Source: Desulfobacterota bacterium AH_259_B03_O07
GTDB taxonomy: Bacteria > Desulfobacterota_D > UBA1144 > Nemesobacterales > CSP1-2
Assembly (NCBI GenBank): GCA_027717645.1
Contig: JALLOG010000020.1
Coordinates: 1 to 35,020, forward strand
Reading direction: 5' to 3'
Length of the DNA: 35,020 nucleotides
How positions within the stretch are numbered: position 1 is the first letter of the stretch; each line of letters begins with the position of its first letter. The position numbers and the translations under genes were made by a program. The notes under the pieces are model-generated. The model searched no databases. It saw only the letters and a program-made list of their open reading frames with translations, and was not told the origin of the DNA. This document shows, one piece after another, positions 15,176 through 21,980 of the stretch.

Positions 15176-15204
15176 TTGAAATTCTTTGGGGGTTGTGTTA
15201 GAAT
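15176..15204 (+). promoter_or_regulatory. Rightward sigma70-type promoter antisense to the replication operon leader
   Basis: TTGAAA (15176-15181) and TAGAAT (15199-15204) with a 17-bp spacer, five of six matches to each consensus. Predicted start near 15211. It points against all annotated genes here and is followed within 70 bases by a strong terminator. Confidence 0.5.
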
Positions 15205-15210
15205 TTTTGC

Positions 15211-15277
15211 AACTTTTGATTTGTACACTTTCCTTCTCCAAGCTCCCAAAGAATTCGCCATCTTTGGGAGCTTTTTT
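15211..15277 (+). ncRNA. Candidate small antisense RNA of about 65 nt
   Basis: Promoter (15176-15204) and terminator (15240-15277) define a short rightward transcript with no ORF. It would be complementary to the leftward message between the HTH gene and the ssDNA-binding-like gene, including sequence just after the HTH stop. Short antisense RNAs control copy number in many replicons, so a role in tuning the replication operon is a reasonable guess. The start and end are predicted only. Confidence 0.35.
15240..15277 (+). terminator. Strong rho-independent terminator, rightward
   Basis: AAGCTCCCAAAGA (15240-15252) and TCTTTGGGAGCTT (15261-15273) form a perfect 13-bp stem with an 8-nt loop, followed by TTTT on the plus strand. 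On the minus strand no T-run follows, so it acts rightward. It abuts the stop codon of the leftward HTH gene. Confidence 0.85.
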
Positions 15278-15489
15278 CACGGGTCATTGGCCGCCTCCCT
15301 TCCGTTGCCAACGGGGGGAATCTTGTGTTTATCAATCCATCGTTGAAGCTCGTCCGTGTCGAAATAAATTCTTCCCGTCGAGAATCGAACCATAGGGATC
15401 CGCCTGGAACGTATCAGCCACCTAAGGGCGTTCTCGGTTAAGGCGGGGTAACGTTCTGAAACTTGGCGTAAGGTAAGAAGGGTTTGCAT
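15277..15489 (-). CDS. Excisionase-like helix-turn-helix protein (MerR/AlpA-type HTH_17)
   Basis: A 70-aa protein: LTLRQVSERYPALTENALRW is the HTH, then RRIPMVRFSTGRIYFDTDEL is the wing, ending RWIDKHKI. This is the standard excisionase/AlpA-type DNA-bending winged helix. GGAGG lies 9 bases before the ATG. It is the first gene of the leftward replication-packaging series, a position where such proteins act either as directionality factor for the integrase or as activator of early genes. A TATAAT lies upstream but without a good -35, which would fit an activator-dependent promoter. The dyad at 15550-15581 is a likely regulatory site. Confidence 0.8.
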   Translation of the reverse strand: MQTLLTLRQVSERYPALTENALRWLIRSRRIPMVRFSTGRIYFDTDELQRWIDKHKIPPVGNGREAANDP

Positions 15490-15549
15490 GGCGTTAAACC
15501 TCCAAAGGTATTTGGGTATAAATTATAAAGAATTAGAGGCGTGAGGCTG

Positions 15550-15581
15550 TTCCTAAAAATGGTGGGTGGAATTTTTAGGAA
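15550..15581. promoter_or_regulatory. 11-bp perfect dyad upstream of the HTH gene (candidate operator)
   Basis: TTCCTAAAAAT (15550-15560) and ATTTTTAGGAA (15571-15581) flank a 10-base GT-rich centre. It lies about 60-90 bp upstream of the HTH start codon and 27 bp after the stop of the 395-aa gene. No T-run follows on either strand, so an operator is more likely than a terminator. Confidence 0.45.
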
Positions 15582-15607
15582 GGGACGCAACTAACGGGAA
15601 TTGCAGT

Positions 15608-16795
15608 CTATTTTGGGTGGAGCCTTTTGTAGAGCTCGGGTGACACTAGAACAGTCTTAGAAGATAATTTTGAATTAAACGTTAAGATGTTTTCAATCGT
15701 CCCAACGCTCACATTATATTTTCTGCTCAGGAATTTTTTTGCAATATTGGAATTAGCTTGCTGTACTAGTTCTTTTTGTTCTTTATCTATGAGTTCTACG
15801 CTGAACTTATTCACAGCCTTCGCTAAGGTTCTCATTCTTCTCTTGACTTCCTCCCGAATAGATTTCTCACACTTGACAATGCTTAATTTGAGTGCGCTGA
15901 TCTTGTGCTCATGTATCTTGGGATCGAGGGGTTGAAGATCCTTTTTCTTTCTTTCTAAATTGTTTCGCAAATCCTTGAGGAGGTTGCCACGCATTCCAAC
16001 CTGAGCTAAATACCGATTAACCTTTTTGTATTCCCTCCCAATTCTAAATGCCATTTCTATTTCACTCTCGTCTCGATACCAGGGGGTTGTAAAGAAGGGG
16101 TTTCGATATTCGTAGCTCCTAGATGGTTTTAAAGACTTCTTTCTACCAGGGGATTTTTGTATGAAGCACGTTAAGCCTGCTTTCTTCAAATAGTCCCTGG
16201 CACCCTTCTTTTCCTCAGGGTTTCCTAAGTCTGTTAGCATTCTCCAGGCTTTTATTTGTTCTACTATCGGGCTTAGGAAAGAGCCGCCAAAATAGAGCTC
16301 TCTAAGATCAGTAACTTTAGGGGTCGCAGGGCTGGTCAAATATACCGCAACGGAAGTAATAACGCCGTCATCAAAAATAACCTCGGGATACTTCTTGATT
16401 ATATCCACTACAAAATCCTCATTCCTGGTCTTTAGGAATTCGATGATCTTATGTCCCAAATCTACTATTCCTTCGGTTAACAAAGAGCAAATATAGCTTT
16501 CCCTTATAACGCTGTTCACTGATCCATGTGAATAATAAACAAGTGAAAAATAATACGGTTTCTTACGCACTCCCGGGATAATTTTAGGATTATCAAGTTT
16601 TTCTTCTTCCACCGTATATAAGAAAACCTTACTAGCTTTCCGCGGATCGTCTGCGTCAAATCTCACTTTATACTTTGTAGTAGGCATCGAATAAATCAGC
16701 TCTAAGCCAGGCATGCAGCCTAAAGTGCCCGCTCCCTTCTTGCTCTTACCTTGCTTAGGGTTGATTTTCTTCCGGTGGGGTTTATCCTTTTTCAT
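15608..16795 (-). CDS. 395-aa basic protein of unknown function
   Basis: Starts MKKDKPHRKKINPKQGKSKK after AAAGGA. The very basic first 20 residues suggest nucleic-acid contact. The middle is mixed alpha/beta (YYFSLVYYSHGSVNSVIRES). From about residue 245 there is a long coiled coil (LLKDLRNNLERKKKDLQPLD onward). The last 50 residues contain AKKFLSRKYNVSVGTIENIL, which reads like a helix-turn-helix. I do not recognise a family, and no integrase, nuclease or polymerase motif is visible. It lies upstream of the excisionase-like gene on the same strand, 118 bp away. A DNA-binding accessory or defence-type cargo protein is possible; both are guesses. Confidence 0.6.
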   Translation of the reverse strand: MKKDKPHRKKINPKQGKSKKGAGTLGCMPGLELIYSMPTTKYKVRFDADDPRKASKVFLYTVEEEKLDNPKIIPGVRKKPYYFSLVYYSHGSVNSVIRESYICSLLTEGIVDLGHKIIEFLKTRNEDFVVDIIKKYPEVIFDDGVITSVAVYLTSPATPKVTDLRELYFGGSFLSPIVEQIKAWRMLTDLGNPEEKKGARDYLKKAGLTCFIQKSPGRKKSLKPSRSYEYRNPFFTTPWYRDESEIEMAFRIGREYKKVNRYLAQVGMRGNLLKDLRNNLERKKKDLQPLDPKIHEHKISALKLSIVKCEKSIREEVKRRMRTLAKAVNKFSVELIDKEQKELVQQANSNIAKKFLSRKYNVSVGTIENILTFNSKLSSKTVLVSPELYKRLHPK

Positions 16796-17182
16796 ATCGA
16801 AAGTCCTTTAGACTGGGGAATCTCTCGCAAGGCGCCCAGCCCTTCTTTCGTTGCTACAGTTATTGCTACAGTTTTGCTCTCATTTTAACACAAACTCACT
16901 CATATTAACACTTATCCAATTCTCATAAGAATCTGCAATGCCCCAATAGAATCAAGGGTTTACTCAACCATACGCTTCTTACCTCAAATTAACACAAGTT
17001 GATGGAAAGTGACTGATGGTCACCTCTCCTAGGAACAAGCAATAAACGATTGATGTTTTCGTGAACCTTTTCTAGATTAACCCTTGACTTTTGATAATTT
17101 GGAAAATGGAAGGTGTCTTAATAATCGTACTAAAAAATTAGTAATATATGATATAATTATATATAGGATATTATAAGAATAC
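16796..17182. other. Spacer with short direct repeats
   Basis: No gene is seen. TTGCTACAGT occurs twice 12 bp apart (16851 and 16863). ATTAACAC-type words occur three times (about 16885, 16899 and 16986). A small palindrome, TACTAA-aaaa-TTAGTA, lies at 17128-17143, some 40 bp upstream of the rightward promoter. These could be operators for the leftward 395-aa gene and the rightward ribbon-helix-helix gene, whose promoters share this stretch. Confidence 0.35.
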
Positions 17183-17211
17183 TTGCATATTGCTTAAGTT
17201 TGTTGTATAAT
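17183..17211 (+). promoter_or_regulatory. Promoter for a leaderless small gene
   Basis: TTGCAT (17183-17188), 17-bp spacer, perfect TATAAT (17206-17211). Seven bases separate the -10 from the ATG at 17219, so the transcript would start at or within a base of the start codon. Confidence 0.65.
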
Positions 17212-17218
17212 ATACTTC

Positions 17219-17386
17219 ATGGACACTGGAAGGAAGAAAAAACATACTGTGGTGCTTCAACTTGAACTAGAACTCTATGATAAATTGAAGTCTGAAGCGG
17301 ATAAGCTTTACATTCCAGTTACAACTCTTGTTAGATTGTGGATAGTAGAAAATATATTAAAAAGTGAGAGGAAAGATGCTAAGTAA
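17219..17386 (+). CDS. 55-aa ribbon-helix-helix (CopG/Arc-like) DNA-binding protein
   Basis: The product is MDTGRKKKHTVVLQLELELY followed by DKLKSEADKLYIPVTTLVRL and WIVENILKSER. A basic N-terminus, a short strand with alternating hydrophobics (TVVLQLEL) and two helices with the turn IPVTT are the RHH fold. Such proteins are antitoxins, copy-number regulators or integration/partition regulators. The promoter leaves no room for a ribosome binding site, so the mRNA is predicted leaderless. Its end overlaps the next start by 11 bp. It is the last intact element gene before the tRNA half-site. Confidence 0.65.
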   Translation: MDTGRKKKHTVVLQLELELYDKLKSEADKLYIPVTTLVRLWIVENILKSERKDAK

Positions 17387-17588
17387 ACGTTCTAATTTTA
17401 TTCTAACCTACGACCTGTTTAACGATGGTAAAACCAGTGAAAATAGAGGCTATAATGCCATCTTTAGGATTTATGAGAGCCCTGCTCTACCCCTGAGCTA
17501 CGCCGCCAAAATTAATGTTTGCAGAAGGTTAGGAGCTGTTTTAAGGTTAGCGCTTAATTTTCAGGAGAGTATATCATGGGTTGTTTAA
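17376..17588 (+). pseudogene. ORF overlapping the RHH gene and running into the tRNA half-site
   Basis: The ATG at 17376 has GAGAGG upstream and overlaps the RHH stop by 11 bp, which suggests a true second gene of that operon. Its first 31 codons or so (MLSKRSNFILTYDLFNDGKT...) look protein-like. The frame then crosses the antisense of tRNA-Met (SPALPLSYAA is the usual translation of such a tRNA) and continues into non-coding DNA. I read it as a gene whose 3' part was replaced at the attachment site. In a circular excised form it would continue into sequence from the other end. Confidence 0.4.
17471..17507 (-). other. 5' half of tRNA-Met(CAT): candidate attachment site
   Basis: On the minus strand, from 17507: acceptor strand GGCGGCG, TA, D-stem GCTC, D-loop AGGGGTA, D-stem GAGC, A, anticodon-stem strand GGGCT, anticodon loop CTCATAA with CAT at the anticodon positions. 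After the loop the sequence should be AGCCC but is ATCCT, and no T-arm or acceptor 3' strand follows. The tRNA is therefore cut at the anticodon loop, a standard crossover place for tyrosine recombinases. Upstream on the minus strand, TTGAAA-16-TATACT about 65 bases before the 5' end may be the tRNA promoter. This marks the likely right boundary of the element. Confidence 0.65.
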
Positions 17589-17751
17589 CTTTCAAGCTGG
17601 AAATACATGCCCATTTAAATCTTTTAGACTCCGTGCATTTTGAAAAAGAAAATTAATAATTACCCCTTGACAAGTTAAGTAGATTACTTTATATTTAGAA
17701 TTAATCTTAAATCGTTAACTTAATGCAATTCATCCTCTATCCTCCTTTAGG

Positions 17752-17795
17752 GTGGGAATGTTTCTCGAGTCAGGGGCGTTCCCACTTATTTTTTT
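17752..17795 (+). terminator. Rho-independent terminator, rightward
   Basis: GTGGGAATG (17752-17760) pairs with CGTTCCCAC (17777-17785), 9 bp with one G-T pair and a 16-nt loop, followed by TTATTTTTTT. It would stop rightward transcription from the RHH operon before the leftward M23 peptidase gene. Confidence 0.7.
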
Positions 17796-17822
17796 AAATA
17801 TATTCGTTTAGAAATTTAAAAT

Positions 17823-18653
17823 TTATTTTAGTGTTAAGAATTTGGAGGGATTTAATTTCTTACCGCCCTTTATTATCTCATAGTGCAAATGTGTTCCGGT
17901 GGATCTACCAGTTGAACCGGCCTTGCCTATCTTGTCTCCAGTAGTTACTTTTTGACCCTTTTTTACAGTCACTTTCGATAAGTGGCCATATAGGGTTTGA
18001 TACCCGTTTTGATGATTAATTATGACGGTTCTACCATAACTGAGATACGATCCTGCCTTTACAACTATGCCATCGGCAGTTGCAGCGACAGTTTGCCCAT
18101 ATTTTGCATCGAAATCGATACCCGGATGAAATGCGGGTTTGGAATGAACTGGGTCCTTCCTGTAACCAAAACCTGATTCTATATGGGTTCTTATTGGTTT
18201 ACCCAAGGGAAAGCCTTTCATAGCATTAAACAGTTCATCTATACCCCTTTCCATGTTATCAAAGTATGATAAATCTAGGCTCTCGGCAGGGATGTACTCA
18301 CCGCCTGCAGCAAGTTTTTTATTAATTCCCTTCCTATCTAGCAGTTCTTCCATTTCCAAAAGCTTCTCTTCTATTTCTATAAGTCTAGATTTTAAAATCA
18401 ACTCATCCTTGGTGATTTCGTTTAATTCGTCACTTTGATCGTTCAGTTGGTGGATTAATTCTCGTTTCTGGTTAGCGCTCGTTTCTGCTTTATTGTAGAA
18501 TTTATAGGTAAATATAATGGATAGTAATGAAATTAATGCCAATCCAAACAAGGTAATCAGTGCTACTTTGACGTAGGATAATTTAATCCTAAAAGACTTT
18601 GTAGGCTTACTAGTTGATTTGAATAAGTAAATTGCAATACTGTCCCGTATCAT
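17823..18653 (-). CDS. M23 (LytM-type) murein endopeptidase, membrane-anchored
   Basis: A 276-aa protein. An N-terminal membrane anchor (about 28-50) and a periplasmic coiled coil (about 60-108) precede an M23 metallopeptidase domain. The zinc ligands are H176 and D180 (HPGIDFD) and H257 in HLHYE, with LYGHLS carrying H224; all are present, so it should be active. It would cut peptide cross-links in peptidoglycan. Two ATGs are close together: AGGAGG touches the first and lies 6 bases before the second, so I use the second (MIRDSIAIYL). It is the first clear host-type gene right of the tRNA half-site. Confidence 0.9.
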   Translation of the reverse strand: MIRDSIAIYLFKSTSKPTKSFRIKLSYVKVALITLFGLALISLLSIIFTYKFYNKAETSANQKRELIHQLNDQSDELNEITKDELILKSRLIEIEEKLLEMEELLDRKGINKKLAAGGEYIPAESLDLSYFDNMERGIDELFNAMKGFPLGKPIRTHIESGFGYRKDPVHSKPAFHPGIDFDAKYGQTVAATADGIVVKAGSYLSYGRTVIINHQNGYQTLYGHLSKVTVKKGQKVTTGDKIGKAGSTGRSTGTHLHYEIIKGGKKLNPSKFLTLK

Positions 18654-18837
18654 TACCATCCTCCTTTACGATCTGGTAAGTTATTGATCTATTTTGAGAT
18701 TTTTTTTTGGGTTATTATTGTCTCTGTAAAATTTCGAATTTTAATATAACATATTTTCTAATATCTTTACAATACCCTGATTGAAAAATCTCAATTGAAT
18801 TATTTTACTGATATTAGTAGACATTATATTATTTTTT

Positions 18838-19573
18838 GGGTCATGACTAGAATAATTAATATATTTTGAAATATTCTAGTAAAATTTTGTATATATTTTT
18901 GTTTCTATAATTATATCTAAACTCACACTCTTTCATGTGTAAATAGAAGGTTGATTTATTCATTCCTCTAAACCTTGCAAGTCTCATCTTCGCATAACCC
19001 CAAAACCCCTCAATACCATTAATGTGTGATCCCTTTGATACAAACTCATCATTACCATGATCTACTCTTAAATGCTTTTTATAACCAAGATCTACTAAAC
19101 CGTTATATCCCCTCCAACTATCCGAATGTATCACCGTATCTAAACCTACTTTTCCTCTGATAATACCCTGTAGAGTAGGCTTTGAGCAATCTGGTACTAT
19201 CTCTGTATATACTGACCCATTGCGCTTAAATATGCCAAAAACTATCGTCTTTCCAGATGCTCCCCTGCCCCTTTTCCCCTTAACTCTCTTTTCTCCAAAA
19301 AACGATTCATCTACTTCAACTTCTCCACTAAACGGGGATTCACTTTCGCATATTGCTGCAATCTGTTGCCTTATTAATTTCAGATATTTGTTTACAGTAT
19401 TTCTATTTAAACCAATTATTTCTGCTATCTGAACAGCAGTTAAATCTACACAAAATAACTTCAAAATTTTCTTGAATTTTGCCTCAGAAATCTTTGCATG
19501 TTTTTTATACCTGTTTTTTACTGTCATCACAGCTAGTTATATCACTTTTCTTGTGATATTCTAGTCATGACCC
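18838..19573. mobile_element. IS1595-family insertion sequence (ISXO2-like), 736 bp
   Basis: Perfect 17-bp terminal inverted repeats GGGTCATGACTAGAATA lie at 18838-18854 and, inverted, at 19557-19573, enclosing a single intact transposase. The flanks are TATTTTTT on the left and TATTTTTA on the right, an 8-bp target duplication with one mismatch. The family makes 8-bp duplications. It sits between the M23 gene and SCO1, whose promoter region it may have displaced. Confidence 0.9.
18856..19527 (-). CDS. IS1595-family transposase (ISXO2-like DDE domain)
   Basis: A 223-aa protein with a short N-terminal HTH (LTAVQIAEIIGLNRNTVNKY) and the ISXO2-like catalytic domain. The acidic residues are in EVDESFFG, VIHSDSWRGY and HINGIEGFWGYAKMRL, the last carrying Asn/Glu as usual in this family, and all are present. 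GxxRGRGASGKTIVFGIFKR is family-typical. The N-terminal zinc ribbon of longer IS1595 members is absent, as in the shorter subgroups. Its stop lies 1 bp inside the left inverted repeat. The element looks recently active. Confidence 0.92.
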   Translation of the reverse strand: MTVKNRYKKHAKISEAKFKKILKLFCVDLTAVQIAEIIGLNRNTVNKYLKLIRQQIAAICESESPFSGEVEVDESFFGEKRVKGKRGRGASGKTIVFGIFKRNGSVYTEIVPDCSKPTLQGIIRGKVGLDTVIHSDSWRGYNGLVDLGYKKHLRVDHGNDEFVSKGSHINGIEGFWGYAKMRLARFRGMNKSTFYLHMKECEFRYNYRNKNIYKILLEYFKIY

Positions 19574-19627
19574 TATTTTTAATATGTTATATTTATAGCT
19601 TGAGTAAACTAACCATTGACAGCAGTA

Positions 19628-20230
19628 ATGAAGAAAACCTTCGTAATTACAATATCCTTATTATTCTTGATCATAATCCTTTGGGGATTTTTTCTATTTA
19701 AATATTTTGAACTAGAAAGGCAAAACAGATTTCATGGCACGATTTTTGAGAAAGAAGCCCCCGAATTTACCCTTATTGGTCACAATCAATCGGAGATAAA
19801 TCTTTCTCAATTTAGGGGAAAAATAATTCTTATATCGTTTGGATACACAAACTGTCCTGATATTTGTCCAACAACTTTATCGACGCTCAAAAATGTTATG
19901 AATGAACTTGGTGACCTGCAAGAGCTGGTCCAGGTGCTATTTATAACCGTCGATCCAGAAAGGGATACCATTAGCAGGTTAAAGGAGTACATTTCTTATT
20001 TTCACGATAGTTTTATCGGTCTTACTGGAAAGCCGGAGGTGATAAATGAGATTGCTAAATCGTATAATGCATACTATTTCAAAGAAGATCTGGATTCCAG
20101 TAACGATTATCTTATGAGTCATACGTCTTCAGTTTTTCTCATCGATAATGATGGAAGATTACTATTGAGGTATTCGCAAGACAAGTTGGATTCAAAGTCA
20201 ATTGCCGAAGATATAAAAAAGATCTTTTAA
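19628..20230 (+). CDS. SCO1/SenC-type copper chaperone thioredoxin
   Basis: A 200-aa protein with an N-terminal membrane anchor (about 6-25) and a periplasmic thioredoxin fold. The copper site is C76 and C80 (TNCPDICPTT) plus H165 (MSHTSS). SCO proteins deliver copper to, or reduce, the CuA centre of cytochrome oxidase. The frame can start at a TTG at 19616, but the ATG at 19628 gives the usual N-terminus. It starts only 54 bp from the insertion sequence, which may have taken away or replaced its promoter. It is followed 18 bp later by a broken PCuAC gene; the two families often sit together in copper assembly operons. Confidence 0.9.
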   Translation: MKKTFVITISLLFLIIILWGFFLFKYFELERQNRFHGTIFEKEAPEFTLIGHNQSEINLSQFRGKIILISFGYTNCPDICPTTLSTLKNVMNELGDLQELVQVLFITVDPERDTISRLKEYISYFHDSFIGLTGKPEVINEIAKSYNAYYFKEDLDSSNDYLMSHTSSVFLIDNDGRLLLRYSQDKLDSKSIAEDIKKIF

Positions 20231-20248
20231 TCATAAAGTCGGCTTCAA

Positions 20249-20703
20249 ATGAGAATTGGTATTTCGAAACTGTTATTTATTGCTTCATTGATAATTAATT
20301 TAGCGCCTTGTGCATTTGCAGTACCCAACATAGTAATTAAAGAGGCTTGGATAAGGGGGGTTTCCGCCCACAAGATCTATGACTGCAGATTACATGGTCA
20401 TTGAGAATAAGGGAGAGAGTGATGTAAAGTTGCTAACAGTTACGACTCCTATTTTCAAATCGCTCTCTGATTAATTCAACTTCCCTTGATAATCATGGAG
20501 TAGCAAAAATGGAAATGCTCGATTACCTGACCATTCCATCGGGTAAAAGTATACGATTAAAACCAGGCGGCATTCACATTATGCTTGATGGTTTGAAAAA
20601 ACCTCTTAAGAAAGGTGATAAAGTGATGATGGATTTACATTTTGAAAACATAGGGAATAAGGAAGTTCAAGCTAAGGTCAGGGATATCGGAAGGGATGAT
20701 TAG
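20249..20703 (+). pseudogene. PCu(A)C copper chaperone, two frameshifts
   Basis: Three frames together give one PCuAC protein: a signal peptide and start of domain (MRIGISKLLFIASLIINLAP ... EAWIRGV), a middle (PPTRSMTADYMVIENKGESD ... FKS) and an end (STSLDNHGVAKMEMLDYLTI ... GGIHIMLDGLKKPL). The frame moves by +1 near 20361-20366 (GTTTCCGCCC, one extra T) and again near 20465-20480. The late H-x-M copper-binding motif (HIM) is kept. Either the gene has recently decayed or the assembly has two single-base insertions. It lies directly after SCO1. Confidence in identity is good; that it is dead rather than miscalled is less sure. Confidence 0.75.
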
Positions 20704-20735
20704 CTAAATACCTTTTCTTCTTATATTCACAAAGA

Positions 20736-21551
20736 CTATTCGATTTTGTTATATCCAGAAAGTATGGCCAGATCTTGAAGGGGTTTCGCACCAGGATAAA
20801 ACTTGCCATTTATTTCCCATGTAGGATAGGTGCTTATCCCTTTGGACATGCAAAGAGAAGAATTGGAATCTTTAGGCTTTGGATGACATTCAATATAAGT
20901 CACAAATTTAAACGCCTCCCCAAAAAAATGTTTTTGCGCCAAGCAGTGAGGGCATTTGAAAGACCCATACATTGTCGCACCGGTTTTAGTTAGGTGTTTC
21001 GCAAGCGCAGTTTGCAAATTGCCATCAGTTGCTGCACCCAATTCATTCTTAGATTGAAAGAAAATAGAACCAAATAAAACAAATAGAACAATTAATAGGC
21101 TTACGGGTATTGTTTTAGAAAGCGCGATGTTGGTAAGTGGTTTTTTTATCAATACAATGATAAAAATACAAGTCATAATAATTGCCGATATTACACAATA
21201 AGAACAAACTGCTTTTATAACAAACAATTCTATGTAAGTGAGGTAAATGGAGAAGACGAAACCGGCAAGAGAAATTAGGTAAAGTACAAGCCATTTCGTT
21301 CGTTTTGAAATAGTAGCGACCGTAAGTATGAAAATCATAAAGTATCCTAAAATTCCTACCACTGATACCGGGACACCCAGGACCGAAGAATAAAAACTTT
21401 CTCTAACTGAGTCGCAACCTGCACCACTTAGACAATAACTGGTGTTAGCGTTTGTGTAGTATAGATGTGTGAGATAGACCGAAAGTAGAAACCCTGCAAC
21501 TGAAAGAATGGTGATAACCGTTTTAATAGTTTCTTTGACTTTTTCGGTCAT
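20736..21551 (-). CDS. Vitamin K epoxide reductase (VKOR)-thioredoxin fusion
   Basis: A 271-aa protein. Residues 10-165 are a four-to-five helix VKOR membrane domain with the loop cysteines C40 and C46 (CLSGAGCDSV), SVLGVPVSVVGILGY, and the active-site C116-S-Y-C119. Residues 180-271 are a thioredoxin-like domain with CPHC (200-203). The fusion makes disulfides in periplasmic proteins: the thioredoxin part oxidises substrates and VKOR passes electrons to quinone. All catalytic cysteines are present. It converges on the PCuAC pseudogene and diverges from egtB. It would serve the many Cys-bearing secreted proteins seen nearby. Confidence 0.9.
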   Translation of the reverse strand: MTEKVKETIKTVITILSVAGFLLSVYLTHLYYTNANTSYCLSGAGCDSVRESFYSSVLGVPVSVVGILGYFMIFILTVATISKRTKWLVLYLISLAGFVFSIYLTYIELFVIKAVCSYCVISAIIMTCIFIIVLIKKPLTNIALSKTIPVSLLIVLFVLFGSIFFQSKNELGAATDGNLQTALAKHLTKTGATMYGSFKCPHCLAQKHFFGEAFKFVTYIECHPKPKDSNSSLCMSKGISTYPTWEINGKFYPGAKPLQDLAILSGYNKIE

Positions 21552-21828
21552 TTCAATGAATAATTATATATCGAAACTCTTCATGGTAAAACTATTCCCA
21601 AAGGCTCAATAAACCGGAACAAGCTCGGAAGGTGCAGCTTAGTGTCATATTTGGCTAAAAAATTTGAGTTTTTTACTAAATTATTTAAAAGCAACCCCTG
21701 AAAGTCACCTAATAATTTAATAATTTAATTATTAGTATTGGGGAGAACAATGCATTTCCCTATAAAGTCAGATGAAGCTCACTGTAGCAAGCTGCAGGGG
21801 ATTCTCAAGTTAAAATATAACTATAATT

Positions 21829-21857
21829 TTGAAATACTTTTCCGATTGTTCTATAAT
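21829..21857 (+). promoter_or_regulatory. Sigma70-type promoter for egtB
   Basis: TTGAAA (21829-21834), 17-bp spacer, TATAAT (21852-21857). Predicted start near 21864, leaving a leader of about 117 nt before the egtB start codon. Confidence 0.7.
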
Positions 21858-21872
21858 TTAGACCATCAAGAA

Positions 21873-21961
21873 AAATGCTCTTTTCGGCAAATTCGAATAC
21901 TTTGTCGTAAGGGCATTTGGTTTAATTGAACGATTAAACCATTTGAATGGAAAAAGCATTT
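21873..21961 (+). promoter_or_regulatory. Foldable egtB leader (candidate cis-acting RNA)
   Basis: A long-range stem pairs AAATGCT+TTTTC (21873-21885, one bulged C) with GAAAA+AGCATTT (21950-21961), 12 pairs. It closes a domain that contains a perfect 9-bp hairpin, TGGTTTAAT (21918-21926) with ATTAAACCA (21933-21941). The ribosome binding site AAGGGGA follows at about 21968-21974. Both stems are AT-rich, so stability is modest. No known riboswitch class is recognised. Confidence 0.4.
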
Positions 21962-21980
21962 TACCAAAAGGGGATGAAAA

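Larger units (their letters stand above)
1..17507. mobile_element. Phage-derived integrated element (left end outside window)
   Basis: I group this interval as one element. It begins with a tyrosine integrase N-terminus, carries a repressor-type regulator, an excisionase-like HTH, a primase-helicase, a terminase set and a homing endonuclease, and ends at a 5' half of tRNA-Met. No portal, capsid, protease or tail gene is visible, so it is either a defective prophage or a satellite-like element that replicates and packages itself. The REP-like palindromes common right of 24 kb were not seen in this interval. The left boundary is not in the window, and the 1-7 kb cargo could in principle be a separate insertion. 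That the genes are phage-type is seen; that they form one unit is inferred. Confidence 0.6.

Noticed and set aside
21738-21929. 63-aa ORF upstream of egtB
   Set aside because: It runs across the egtB promoter and leader and has no recognisable protein pattern.
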